Below are positions 29,812-37,807 of a stretch of DNA of 64,000 bases, piece after piece. The DNA comes from Planctomycetaceae bacterium. Its GTDB lineage: Bacteria > Planctomycetota > Phycisphaerae > SM23-33. The position numbers and the translations under genes were made by a program. Where the stretch lies: the NCBI GenBank assembly GCA_039680605.1, contig JBDKTA010000048.1, positions 1-64,000 on the forward strand, given 5' to 3'. The stretch's first letter is position 1. Each line of letters starts with the position of its first letter. The notes beneath the pieces were generated by a model. It saw nothing but the letters and a program-made list of their open reading frames with translations. It was not told the DNA's origin and ran no database searches.

Positions 29812-30759
29812 ATGAAGATCGTCATCCTCGACGCCTATGCGACCAACCCGGGCGACCTGTCCTGGGCGCCCCTGCAGGCGCTGGGCGAGTGCGAGATCCA
29901 CGATCGCACGCCTGCCGAGCTGACCGTTGCGCGCGCCGCCGGCGCCGAGATCGTCCTGACCAACAAGACCCTGCTGCCCGCCGGCGTCATCGAGCAATTG
30001 CCCCTCGCGCGGTACATCGGACTGCTCTCGACCGGCACCGACGCCGTCGACGTCGCCGCGGCCGCCGCGGGCGGCATCGTGGTCTGCAACGTGCCGGCCT
30101 ACAGCACGCAGTCCGTCGCCGAAATGGTCTTCGCCCACCTGCTGAACCTGACGTTCCATGCCGCCGAGCACGCCCTGGGCGTTCGCGCCGGGCAATGGGC
30201 ACGCAACAGCGACTTCTGCTACAGCGACTTTCCGCTGGTGGAACTTGCCGGAAAGACGATGGGCCTGGTCGGCTTCGGCCAGATCGGCCGCGCCGTCGCC
30301 CGCATCGCCCTGGCGATGCGCATGAACGTGCTGGTGCATACGCTCAGGGCATCCGAGGCCGCGGGCGTGACATTCGTCGAGCTGGATCGAATCTTCGCCG
30401 ACAGCGACGTCGTCTCGCTCCACTGCCCGCTGACCGATCATACGCGGCGACTGGTCGACGCGCGGCGGCTGGGCATGATGAAACCCACCGCCTTCCTCAT
30501 CAACACCAGCCGCGGCGGGGTGGTCGACGAGCCCGCCCTGGCGGCCGCCCTCAACGCCGGGCGCATCGCCGGGGCTGGACTGGACGTGCTGAGCATCGAG
30601 CCGCCTCGGGAAAGCAATGTGTTGATCGAAGCGAAGAATTGCTACATTACCCCGCACATCGCCTGGGCGACGAAAGAAGCCCGACAGCGGCTCATTAACG
30701 TAGTCGTTGAAAACGTGCGGGCGTTCCTGGCGGGCAAACCGCAGAACGCGGTGCTGTAA
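29812..30759 (+). CDS. D-2-hydroxyacid dehydrogenase (glycerate/hydroxypyruvate type)
   Basis: Protein of 315 residues from ATG 29812 (GGAAGAA upstream). NAD-binding motif GLVGFGQIGRAV (near 151-162) and the catalytic triad are visible: Arg in NTSRGGVVDE, Glu in LDVLSIEPP and His in ITPHIAWAT. It interconverts a 2-keto acid and a D-2-hydroxyacid with NAD(P)H; the closest look is hydroxypyruvate/glycerate dehydrogenase. It is the first gene of the catabolic neighbourhood; a small inverted repeat separates it from the creatininase-like gene. Confidence 0.9.
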   Translation: MKIVILDAYATNPGDLSWAPLQALGECEIHDRTPAELTVARAAGAEIVLTNKTLLPAGVIEQLPLARYIGLLSTGTDAVDVAAAAAGGIVVCNVPAYSTQSVAEMVFAHLLNLTFHAAEHALGVRAGQWARNSDFCYSDFPLVELAGKTMGLVGFGQIGRAVARIALAMRMNVLVHTLRASEAAGVTFVELDRIFADSDVVSLHCPLTDHTRRLVDARRLGMMKPTAFLINTSRGGVVDEPALAAALNAGRIAGAGLDVLSIEPPRESNVLIEAKNCYITPHIAWATKEARQRLINVVVENVRAFLAGKPQNAVL

Positions 30760-30762
30760 AGA

Positions 30763-30845
30763 AGTGGTGAGTTGTGAGTGGTGAGTGGTGAGTGCAACAA
30801 CAAGGGCAACGACTCATTCTTTTGTTGTTCTCACCACTCACCACT
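30763..30845. repeat. GTGAGTG heptamer array with inverted partner
   Basis: Direct GTGAGTG units and CAACAACAA on the left (30763-30803) face TTGTTGTT and CTCACCACTCACCACT on the right (30822-30845). The stem has about 24 pairs and an 18-nt loop. It begins 4 nt behind a stop codon and ends 14 nt before the next ATG. Confidence 0.85.
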
Positions 30846-30859
30846 GCTGGAGCTCCAGA

Positions 30860-31660
30860 ATGACTGACCGCATCGAAGAATGGGACCTGACAGCCACGAA
30901 CCTCGGCCGCGCTGCCAGGCAGCGCTATGAGGTGGCCGTCCTGCCGACCGGCGCCATCGAGCCGCACAACCGCCACCTGCCGTACGGGCAGGATGTGCGT
31001 CACACCACGTGGGTCGCCCGCGAAAGCTGCCGCCGCGCGTGGGCGAGCGGGGGCAAGGTGCTGTGCCTGCCGGCGATCCCCTTCGGCGTCGACTGCAACC
31101 TGATGGACTTCCCGCTGGCGATGCACGTCAGCCAGCAGGTCCTCGACGCGATGGTGCGAGAGGTGATCGTCTCGTGCCTGCGCCACCGGATCGCCAAGTT
31201 CGTGATCGTCAACGGCCACGGCGGCAACGACTTTGCGCCGCTGTGCCGCCAGGTGCAATGCGACCTCGATACGCACGTGTTCATCTGCGACTGGTGGAAG
31301 GTCGGCGCCGACCGCTACGGCGAAATCTTCGACCACCCCGACGACCACGCCGGGCAGATGGAGACCTCCGTCGCGATGACGCTGTTCCCCGAGCTGGTCG
31401 AGATGGAAAACGCCGGCAGCGGCGCCGCCGCCCCCTTTGCCCTGGAAGGCCTGCGCAAAGGCTATGCCCGCACCAGCCGGCGATTCTCCCAGCTCAACGA
31501 CCACTGCGCCGCCGGCGACCCCAGCGGCGCTTCGGCCGAAAAGGGCAAGGCGTACCTGGAACTCGTAGTGGATCGCGTGGCCGCATTTTTAGCGGAACTT
31601 TCAGCCGCCAAAGTGGATAAAGACTTTCCGCAGGAATCATGTGGAGTGCGGCAGCCGTAG
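30860..31660 (+). CDS. Creatininase-family amidohydrolase
   Basis: Protein of 266 residues from ATG 30860. The metal-binding motifs are clear: LPTGAIEPHNRHLPYGQDV (Glu, His, Asp ligands), VNGHGGND and DDHAGQMETS. Members hydrolyse creatinine, mycofactocin precursors, or cleave pyrimidine and pterin amides; the substrate here is open. The stop codon and the last residues (CGVRQP) come from a GGAGTGCGGCAGCC repeat that abuts the gene, so the natural C-terminus may have been altered. It lies between the hydroxyacid dehydrogenase and a BNR-type propeller. Confidence 0.88.
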   Translation: MTDRIEEWDLTATNLGRAARQRYEVAVLPTGAIEPHNRHLPYGQDVRHTTWVARESCRRAWASGGKVLCLPAIPFGVDCNLMDFPLAMHVSQQVLDAMVREVIVSCLRHRIAKFVIVNGHGGNDFAPLCRQVQCDLDTHVFICDWWKVGADRYGEIFDHPDDHAGQMETSVAMTLFPELVEMENAGSGAAAPFALEGLRKGYARTSRRFSQLNDHCAAGDPSGASAEKGKAYLELVVDRVAAFLAELSAAKVDKDFPQESCGVRQP

Positions 31661-31728
31661 CTGCCGCTTTTAGAGTTTTTCGGCTACCGAGAAACTTCCA
31701 AAGCGGCAGCTAAGGCTGCCGCACTCCA
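31640..31728. repeat. GTGGAGTGCGGCAGCC hairpin
   Basis: GTGGAGTGCGGCAGCC with TAGCTGCCGCTTTTAGAG on the left, and CCAAAGCGGCAGCTAAGG then CTGCCGCACTCC on the right: a long inverted repeat containing shorter ones. The left arm supplies the stop codon of the creatininase-like gene. Relatives: 22622-22690, 22950-23020, 41785-41891. Confidence 0.85.
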
Positions 31729-31741
31729 AAAGGAGCAGAAC

Positions 31742-32821
31742 ATGAGTGGCGTTCGCCGCGGTTTCTCGATCCCCATCGTCGATCTCAGCCGTCGCAGCGA
31801 CATGCATGTCGTCGTCGACCGCGAGACCGGAAAGTACCTCGGCCACCCGACCACCGTCCTTCTCGACGACGGGCAGACGATCATCGCCGTCTATCCCAAG
31901 GGGCACGGGCGCGGCGCCATCGTCATGAAAAGGAGCACCGACGGCGGCAAGACCTGGTCCGACCGCCTGCCCACGCCGGAAAGCTGGGCCACCAGCCTCG
32001 AGGTGCCGACGATCTACCCGGTCGTCGACGCGGCTGGAAAAAAACGCCTGATCATGTTCTCGGCGCTATACCCGCTGCGGATGGCCGTCAGCGAAGACGA
32101 CGGGGCCACCTGGAGCGAACTGGAACCGCTGGGCGAGTGGGGGGGCATCACGGCGATGTCCGACTGCACGCCGCTCAAGACGCCCGGGCACTACCTGGCG
32201 ATGTTCCACGACGACGGGCGCTTCATCGCCGGCGGCGGCGCACACACCAACACCATGACGCTGCTCAAAACGTTCAGCACCGACGGCGGCCTGACCTGGC
32301 AGAAGCCCCAGGCCGTGCTCGCCCGCGAAGACGTACACCTGTGCGAGCCGGGAATCTTCCGCAGCCCCGACGGGCGACAGCTCGCCGTGCTGCTGCGCGA
32401 GAACGCCCGGCGGCGCAACAGCTTCGTGATCTTCTCCGAGGACGAAGGCAAGACCTTCAGCGAGCCGCGCGAGTTGCCCGGCTCGCTCACCGGCGACCGC
32501 CACCAGGGCCTGTACCTGCCCGACGGGCGGCTGATCATCAGCTTCCGCGACACCTGCCACAACTCGCCGACCTGGGGCGACTGGGCTGGATGGGTCGGAA
32601 CGTACGATGACATCGTGCAGGGGCGCGAAGGACAATATCGCGTCCGCTTCAAAGACAACCTGCTTGACGGCGACTGTGCGTACCCCGCGCTGGAACTGCT
32701 CCCCGACGGCACGGTGGTGACGATGACCTACGGCCACTGGTACGCCGACGAAATCAAGGTCGCCTCGATCCTCGCGCTGCGGTTCAAGATCGAGCAACTC
32801 GACGCAATCGTGAACGAATAG
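31742..32821 (+). CDS. BNR/Asp-box beta-propeller (sialidase-like)
   Basis: Protein of 359 residues. It has at least four Asp-box repeats (STDGGKTW, SEDDGATW, STDGGLTW, SEDEGKTF), so a six-bladed propeller of the sialidase/neuraminidase superfamily. Signature segment CEPGIFRSPDGRQLAVLLRE is typical of the planctomycete and Bacteroidetes 'sialidase-like' subgroup. There is no signal peptide, so it may act inside the cell. Sialidase activity is not assured: I cannot identify the full catalytic Arg triad. AAGGAG lies 6 nt before the ATG. Confidence 0.8.
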   Translation: MSGVRRGFSIPIVDLSRRSDMHVVVDRETGKYLGHPTTVLLDDGQTIIAVYPKGHGRGAIVMKRSTDGGKTWSDRLPTPESWATSLEVPTIYPVVDAAGKKRLIMFSALYPLRMAVSEDDGATWSELEPLGEWGGITAMSDCTPLKTPGHYLAMFHDDGRFIAGGGAHTNTMTLLKTFSTDGGLTWQKPQAVLAREDVHLCEPGIFRSPDGRQLAVLLRENARRRNSFVIFSEDEGKTFSEPRELPGSLTGDRHQGLYLPDGRLIISFRDTCHNSPTWGDWAGWVGTYDDIVQGREGQYRVRFKDNLLDGDCAYPALELLPDGTVVTMTYGHWYADEIKVASILALRFKIEQLDAIVNE

Positions 32822-32856
32822 CTCGTGGGGTGGCATGGCACCCCTGTAAGCCAGAC

Positions 32857-33150
32857 TCAGATGATGGTATCCCGTTTTCGCCGATACCGAGCCCGTCCGC
32901 TGCCGCCCCAGTGCGACAGGTCCACCAGCACCGCACCGATCACCAGGGCGAACCACCATCCGCTGATGTTGTGGTTGTTGTTGAGCATGGCGGCCATGTA
33001 CGCCAGCGTCGTGTAGGGCATGAAGAAGAAGCCCAGCAGCGGCCAGATGATCGTCTCGAACGCGCGTCCGAAGTAGTCGGTCAGGATCCAGATGAAGAAC
33101 ATCACCACGCGCGGAATCAACATCGCCAGGATCGCCACTATGCAGCCCAT
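32857..33150 (-). CDS. Small membrane protein
   Basis: Protein of 97 residues from ATG 33150 with GGGAGG about 6 nt upstream. It has about three hydrophobic segments (IVAILAMLIPRVVMFFIWIL, TIIWPLLGFFFMPYTTLAYM, WWFALVIGAVLVDL) and a basic C-terminus. The longer frame to 33306 reads through a repeat and is rejected. Function unknown; small planctomycete and actinobacterial proteins of this shape exist without a name. It is transcribed against the neighbouring propeller gene. Confidence 0.7.
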   Translation of the reverse strand: MGCIVAILAMLIPRVVMFFIWILTDYFGRAFETIIWPLLGFFFMPYTTLAYMAAMLNNNHNISGWWFALVIGAVLVDLSHWGGSGRARYRRKRDTII

Positions 33151-33189
33151 GGTCGCCCTCCCTTCGGGCAGAGTAATTATATCGGCTTG

Positions 33190-33362
33190 GGCGACAGTAG
33201 CACGGGCGTCCCGCCCGTGAGTAGCATGGGCGTCTCGCCCATGCTCTTGTCTCTCTGGCGGATGGGACGCCCGCCCGTGCATGGCCGAGACGGCCATACC
33301 ACACAACCGGCCACGGCCGGGACGGCCGTGGGACTCACGGGCAAGATGCCCGTGCTACGGGT
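33190..33362. repeat. GGGCGTCTCGCCC-family repeat block
   Basis: CACGGGCGTCCCGCCCGTG, CATGGGCGTCTCGCCCATG, GGGACGCCCGCCCGTGCATG and ACGGCCGTGGGACTCACGGG units, then ACGGGCAAGATGCCCGTGC. It starts about 40 nt from one gene and overlaps the end of the UroD-like gene at 33355. Confidence 0.8.
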
Positions 33363-34389
33363 GCTCATGCACGGCGTCGCGCATCGCGTAGATGTTTTCC
33401 AGCGGCAGGAGCTGGTGCAGGTCGTGGCTGGACGAGACGATGTAGCCGCCATCGGCGGACAACCCCTCGATATGCCGCTGCACGTCGGCCCGCACGTCCG
33501 CGGCCGTGCCGGACAGCAGCACGCCGTTGATGTCGATATTGCCGTGGAGGGCGATGCGGTCGCCCCAGGCTTCTTTAAGATGATAGATGTCCTGCTGTCC
33601 GCCGCAGGGGTCGATCGGGTGCAGCACGTCGCCCCCCATCGCCAGCAGCGTCGGCAGCAGCGGCTCGACCTGCCCGTCGATGTGGAACATCAGGAACTTG
33701 CCGGCGGCCTTGATCATCGCGGCCTGCTCGCGCATGTGGCGGAACTCGAATCGCTCCATCATCGCCGGCCCCAGCATCGGCCCGCCTCCGGCGATGAGTC
33801 CCGAGCCGATCTTCACCGCGTCGATGGGGTATTCCAGGTACATCGCCAACTCGCGTAGCGTGTACTCGTGCAGGAGCTTCTGGAACTCGTCGACGAAGGT
33901 CGGGTTCTCGATGGCCGCGATGCAGAAGTCCTGAAACCCGATCGCCGTGGCGGCCGTGAATCCGGCGGTCTGCGCCCCGATCACCACGCCCATCTCCGTG
34001 CCCTCCAGCGCCGCCAGCAGCGCCTCGAGCCGGCGGCGCAGCGCGTCCAGGTCCGGCAGCGGAAAATCGCGCAGGGCGGCGCGGCTCTTCATCGTGCCGT
34101 CGACATAATGCAGCCGCCCGTGCTCGTCGCGCATCTCCTTGCGGCCCAGGTGCCAGACATGGCTGAAGTACGCCATGTCGTTGCCCATGCGGCGGTTCCA
34201 CTCGACGACGTCGGCGATGGGCAGCTCGAAGGAATGCAGCGCGTAATCGACGGCCTTGCCCAGCATCCCCTCGACGATCGCCGGATCGGCTTCGGTCTCG
34301 AACAGCGGCACGTCGGGGCGCGGGCAGTGAGCGACGGCGTCGAGATATCGTTGCCGGTCGGGCGCCCGCACGTCAGGAGGCCTTTTCAT
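33355..34389 (-). CDS. UroD-fold protein (methyltransferase-like), paralog 1
   Basis: Protein of 344 residues of the uroporphyrinogen decarboxylase/MtaA superfamily. Visible: FHIDGQVEPLLPTLLAMGGDVLHPIDPC (given here only by position near residues 235-260), ALHGNIDINGVLLSG, and GGYIVSSSHDLHQL. It lacks the N-terminal Arg-rich PxW-MRQAGR-like segment of true HemE, so heme synthesis is unlikely. The HIDG motif replaces HxC, so the zinc site of MtaA/CmuA also looks incomplete. In planctomycetes such proteins lie in carbohydrate clusters, with unknown reaction. It overlaps the lyase gene by 17 nt. Confidence 0.8.
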   Translation of the reverse strand: MKRPPDVRAPDRQRYLDAVAHCPRPDVPLFETEADPAIVEGMLGKAVDYALHSFELPIADVVEWNRRMGNDMAYFSHVWHLGRKEMRDEHGRLHYVDGTMKSRAALRDFPLPDLDALRRRLEALLAALEGTEMGVVIGAQTAGFTAATAIGFQDFCIAAIENPTFVDEFQKLLHEYTLRELAMYLEYPIDAVKIGSGLIAGGGPMLGPAMMERFEFRHMREQAAMIKAAGKFLMFHIDGQVEPLLPTLLAMGGDVLHPIDPCGGQQDIYHLKEAWGDRIALHGNIDINGVLLSGTAADVRADVQRHIEGLSADGGYIVSSSHDLHQLLPLENIYAMRDAVHEHP

Positions 34390-35269
34390 GCGCCTGAAGT
34401 TCCGCCACCAGCGGTTCGCCCAGCAGGGCCGCTCGCTGGGCGTCGTCGGGGGCAGCCGCCGGCAGGGCGGCGCCGCGCCCGCTGATTCCGCGGTCGTTGA
34501 GGATGGCCGCGGCGGCGTTGAAGACCGAGTACCCCAGCGTGCGCAGCAGGTTGAGCATCGCGCTGAACTGCGCCTGGAGGCGGCGGGCCTGGCGGATTTC
34601 CCCGCTTTCGGCGGCCGCCGCGACGCGAAGGGCGCAGCGCGGGAAGACCGAGAAGATCCCGTCGAGGTTGCTCTCGACGCCCAGGCGCACCATCGTGTCG
34701 ATCTGGAACGGCTGGGCGGGGATGATCCGGAAGCCGTCCTCGAGCAGGTCGATGATCTGCCGCGTCTTCTCCCAGATGTCCGAGCACTTGATGCCGTGGA
34801 TGTTGGGATGTCGCGAGAGCTCGACGACGGTCTGGATGTCCAACGCGTTGCCGGTCAGTTGCGGCAAGTCGTAAAGGAAGATCGGCTTTGCCGCGTAGTC
34901 CGCCGCGGTCTGACAGTACGCGATCAACTGCTTCTGCGTGTACTTGACGTACGCCGGCGTGAGGATGACGAGGTAATCGATGTCGCTCTGCTGGGCCAGC
35001 GCGATCCGGTCGCGCGTCCGCGGCCACGACGCGTCGCCCACGCCGATCATGACCTCGCCGCGGCCTGGCATGCGCTGCGAGGCGACTTCGATCACCTGGG
35101 CGTACGCCTTGTCGCAGAGCTGCTGCATCTGCCCCATGGTTCCGGCGGCGAGAATGCCGGCGATCCCCGCGTTCCACTGGTCGGCGATATGCCGACGCAT
35201 GCCCGCCGCGTCCAGCGACCCATCTTCGTTAAGCAAACTGCACACGGCGCTGATAAGCTTTGTCTTCAT
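34373..35269 (-). CDS. DHDPS/N-acetylneuraminate lyase-family aldolase
   Basis: Protein of 298 residues, a class I aldolase of the DapA/NanA family. The Schiff-base Lys161 is in HGIKCSD and the catalytic Tyr133 in FLYDLPQLTGN. The substrate-binding GTTGE of DapA is GTMGQ here, which argues against plain dihydrodipicolinate synthase and for a sugar acid or keto acid lyase. It starts with MKTKLISAVCSLLNEDGSLD and probably forms an operon with the UroD-like gene it overlaps by 17 nt. With a sialidase-like gene 3 kb away, a keto sugar substrate is plausible but unproven. Confidence 0.88.
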   Translation of the reverse strand: MKTKLISAVCSLLNEDGSLDAAGMRRHIADQWNAGIAGILAAGTMGQMQQLCDKAYAQVIEVASQRMPGRGEVMIGVGDASWPRTRDRIALAQQSDIDYLVILTPAYVKYTQKQLIAYCQTAADYAAKPIFLYDLPQLTGNALDIQTVVELSRHPNIHGIKCSDIWEKTRQIIDLLEDGFRIIPAQPFQIDTMVRLGVESNLDGIFSVFPRCALRVAAAAESGEIRQARRLQAQFSAMLNLLRTLGYSVFNAAAAILNDRGISGRGAALPAAAPDDAQRAALLGEPLVAELQAHEKAS

Positions 35270-35344
35270 CGTCGTCCTCTTATTGGCAAGGCCGAATCTT
35301 ACGCTTGTGCAACTATAGTGTCGAGAGTGTGAGCAGGGGCATGG

Positions 35345-35578
35345 TTGCCGCGGAGCGTCCCGAAGGGACGCAGGAACATAGCCGGGGGCAAACCTGAGCG
35401 AGCGAAGCGAGTCGAAGGCGCCGCCTCCGGAAAGGGCATCAACAGGTTTGCCGTCCCGAAGGGGCGGCTGGTACCGGCTCGAACAGCCTGCCCGCCCCTG
35501 CGGGGCGGGTTCAACTCAAGGCCCGATCCGGGGGCCGCGCTTCGCTTGCCCCCGGCTATGTCCTGAGCGTCCCTCCAG
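35345..35578. repeat. Large imperfect inverted repeat
   Basis: Arms CAGGAACATAGCCGGGGGC (35371-35389) and GCCCCCGGCTATGTCCTG (35548-35565) are complementary with one extra base. Inside lie a SERSESK-type repeat (CTGAGCGAGCGAAGCGAGTC, 35394-35413) and CCCGCCCCTGCGGGGCGGG (35490-35508). Outside the arms are GGGACGC/GCGTCCC copies. No gene in the 389-bp gap 35270-35658. Confidence 0.75.
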
Positions 35579-35658
35579 GACGCACCCGTCGCTGCTGCGA
35601 ACTTCTTTACTGTGATGAGCCCGCCCGGTATCTTGCCTGCTCTAAAGAAAGGTTTCCC

Positions 35659-36777
35659 ATGCGTTCCGAAGTGACTGACCGTTACTATCGCGTTTACACG
35701 TACCAGAACGTCGACCGCGTGCCGGACCTGGAGTTCGGGTACTGGCCGCAGACGATTCGCCGCTGGATTTCCGAAGGCGCCAAGATCGACATGACGCCCC
35801 AGGAGATCAACTCGATGTTCAGCGGCAAGTTCGACGCGTTTTTCGGCCTTGAGGGCGAGGGCACGGGCATCGGGGCGGCGTGTTTCATGCACCCGTCGTT
35901 CGAGCACGAGGTCATCGAGCGCAAGGAGCATTCCGTCATCGAGCGCGGCGGCGACGGCGTGGTCGCCGAGCGTTTCGAAGCCGCCCAGGACGAAAGCTCC
36001 ATCCCGCACTTCATCGACTTTCCGATCAAGACGCCGGCCGACTGGCAGGAAATGAGGAAGCGCTACCGCCGCGACGACCCGGTGCGCAAGGGCAAAGACT
36101 CCGACTTTGCCCATGTGCGCGAGGCGATGGCCCGCGGGGCGATGGTCACGCTGCACCTGTGCGGGCCTTACGGGCAACTGCGCAACTGGATGGGTTTTGA
36201 GAATCTCTCCACCGCGTTCTACGACTATCCCGAGATGATCCACGACATGATGGAAAGCTTCACCGAGTTGATCGTCGACAGCGTCGAGGCCGCACCCGCC
36301 GACATTCCGATCGACCAGGTCTCGTGGTGGGAAGACATGGCCAGCCGCAACGGCCCCTTCGTGAGCCCCAGGATGTTCCGCGAGTTCCTCCAGCCGGCGT
36401 ATCATGCGGTGATGCAGGCCGCCAAAAAGCGCGGCTGCGTGCTGGGCATCGTCGACTGCGATGGCAACCCGCACGACATCGTCGGCAACTGGCTGGAAGA
36501 AGGCGTCAACATCATGTTCCCGATGGAGGTCGCCGCCGGTGTGGACGCGGCCGAGTGGCGCAAGGAGTGGGGCCTGGACCTGCGGATGCGAGGCGGCATC
36601 GCCAAGGTGCCGCTGGCGCAAGACAAGTCCGCCATCGACGCCGAGCTCGAGCGCATCCGCCCGCTGCTGGACCAGGGCGGCTTCATCCCGCACCTGGACC
36701 ATCTCGTGCCGCCGGATATCTCTTACGCGAACTACTGCTACTATCGCGAAAAGAAGATGAAGATGATTGGGAAATAG
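35659..36777 (+). CDS. UroD-fold protein (methyltransferase-like), paralog 2
   Basis: Protein of 372 residues, related in fold to the protein at 33355-34389. Motifs: RGAMVTLHLCGPYGQLRNWM, IPIDQVSWWEDMASRNGPF, GIVDCDGNPHDIVGNWLEEG (DCDG in the place of HxC/HIDG) and GLDLRMRGGIAKVPLA. The HemE Arg residues are missing here too. It probably binds a small methylated or carboxylated compound. AAAGAAAGG 8 nt upstream supports ATG 35659. A heptamer hairpin lies between it and the next gene. Confidence 0.8.
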   Translation: MRSEVTDRYYRVYTYQNVDRVPDLEFGYWPQTIRRWISEGAKIDMTPQEINSMFSGKFDAFFGLEGEGTGIGAACFMHPSFEHEVIERKEHSVIERGGDGVVAERFEAAQDESSIPHFIDFPIKTPADWQEMRKRYRRDDPVRKGKDSDFAHVREAMARGAMVTLHLCGPYGQLRNWMGFENLSTAFYDYPEMIHDMMESFTELIVDSVEAAPADIPIDQVSWWEDMASRNGPFVSPRMFREFLQPAYHAVMQAAKKRGCVLGIVDCDGNPHDIVGNWLEEGVNIMFPMEVAAGVDAAEWRKEWGLDLRMRGGIAKVPLAQDKSAIDAELERIRPLLDQGGFIPHLDHLVPPDISYANYCYYREKKMKMIGK

Positions 36778-36780
36778 AAC

Positions 36781-36863
36781 AACAGATCCTCGATCCTAGG
36801 TCCTAGATCCTAGGGCGGGACAACGAGCCTGTTTTCCCGAGGATCTAGGACCTAGGACCTGTT
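36781..36863. repeat. ATCCTAG heptamer array with inverted partner
   Basis: GATCCTAGGTCCTAGATCCT (36792-36811) is followed by GGATCTAGGACCTAGGACCT (36841-36860). The inner 13 bp are perfectly complementary. It starts 3 nt behind a stop codon and ends 3 nt before the next ATG. Confidence 0.85.
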
Positions 36864-36865
36864 TT

Positions 36866-37765
36866 ATGCTGAATCTCGACCAGATCACCAACCCCGTCTA
36901 CCGCCGGGCCGACAACGTCCGCGACCCGTCCGTCCTGCCGCTGGAGAAGGGGTATGCGATCTTCTACAGCCGCCATTCGAACCTCGACTGGGGCCCGGCC
37001 GAGAACTGGGCCATCGCCTTGGCGTATACCGAAGACTTTATCACCTTCAGCGACGACCGCGACATCACGCCCAAAGGCTACGCCTCGCCGGGCGACGCGG
37101 TGTTCTGGCATGGCCGCTACGTGCTGGTGTTCCAGAAGTATCCCGGCTACGCGCGGCTGTGCTATAGCGAATCGTCCGACGCGGTGAACTGGTCGCGGCC
37201 GCAGGCCTATCTTGAAGAGGTGCTCAAGCTGCCGTGGAACGAGTTCGAGCGGGCGATTGATCCAACGCTGGTGATCGACGGCGACACGTTGCACTGCTTC
37301 TTCGTCGGCTCGTGCGCCCGCAAAACGCGCAAAGGCCACGCCAATCTGCTCGGCCACGCCGTCACGCAAGACCCCGCGCTGAAGACGTGGGAGATCCTCA
37401 CGGTCGATAAGCCGCTGATGGGCTACGATCGCATCGAAGAGGGCGGCATCGAGAACGTGACAGTGTTTCGCGCAGGCGGCCAGTGGGTGATGATCTCCAG
37501 CGAAGACCTGGGCCCGTCGCAGCACCTGGCCGTTTCGACCTCTCCGGACCTGATCACCTGGCAGCGTCAGGACGCCATCCGCCTGCCCAGGCAGAAGTGG
37601 ATGGCCGTGTCCGAAGGCGCCCCGTACGTCTGGCAGGAAGGCGACGCCTACTGGATGATCCTGATGGGCGTGGATGAAACGCAGAAGACCAGCGCCGGTC
37701 TGCTGTACTCTGCCGACGGGTTCAACTGGACGCCGGCCAAGGAAGGCGCCATTGCGCCACGTTAG
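36866..37765 (+). CDS. Five-bladed-propeller glycosidase-like protein (GH43/130-like)
   Basis: Protein of 299 residues, a likely five-bladed propeller. Blade-like repeats with Asp/Glu residues: VRDPSVLPLEKGYAIFYSRH, YTEDFITFSDDRDI, ERAIDPTLVIDGDTLHCFFV, ENVTVFRAGGQWVMISSED, SEGAPYVWQEGDAYWMILMG. The blade-start DPS/DPT and the Glu in ENVTVF and SEGAP fit the glycosidase clan F pattern. No signal peptide, so intracellular. The stop codon lies in a GCGGGGCTTGCCCCGC repeat. Substrate unknown; gene order suggests the sulfatase substrate. Confidence 0.75.
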   Translation: MLNLDQITNPVYRRADNVRDPSVLPLEKGYAIFYSRHSNLDWGPAENWAIALAYTEDFITFSDDRDITPKGYASPGDAVFWHGRYVLVFQKYPGYARLCYSESSDAVNWSRPQAYLEEVLKLPWNEFERAIDPTLVIDGDTLHCFFVGSCARKTRKGHANLLGHAVTQDPALKTWEILTVDKPLMGYDRIEEGGIENVTVFRAGGQWVMISSEDLGPSQHLAVSTSPDLITWQRQDAIRLPRQKWMAVSEGAPYVWQEGDAYWMILMGVDETQKTSAGLLYSADGFNWTPAKEGAIAPR

Positions 37766-37807
37766 CGGCGGGGCTTGCCCCGCGCGTTTGTATATCGGAG
37801 CGAGATC

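Noticed and set aside
31742-32821. A true sialidase and hence a sialic acid pathway
   Set aside because: Asp-boxes are present, but the catalytic Arg triad and FRIP motif were not identified; many Asp-box propellers are not sialidases.
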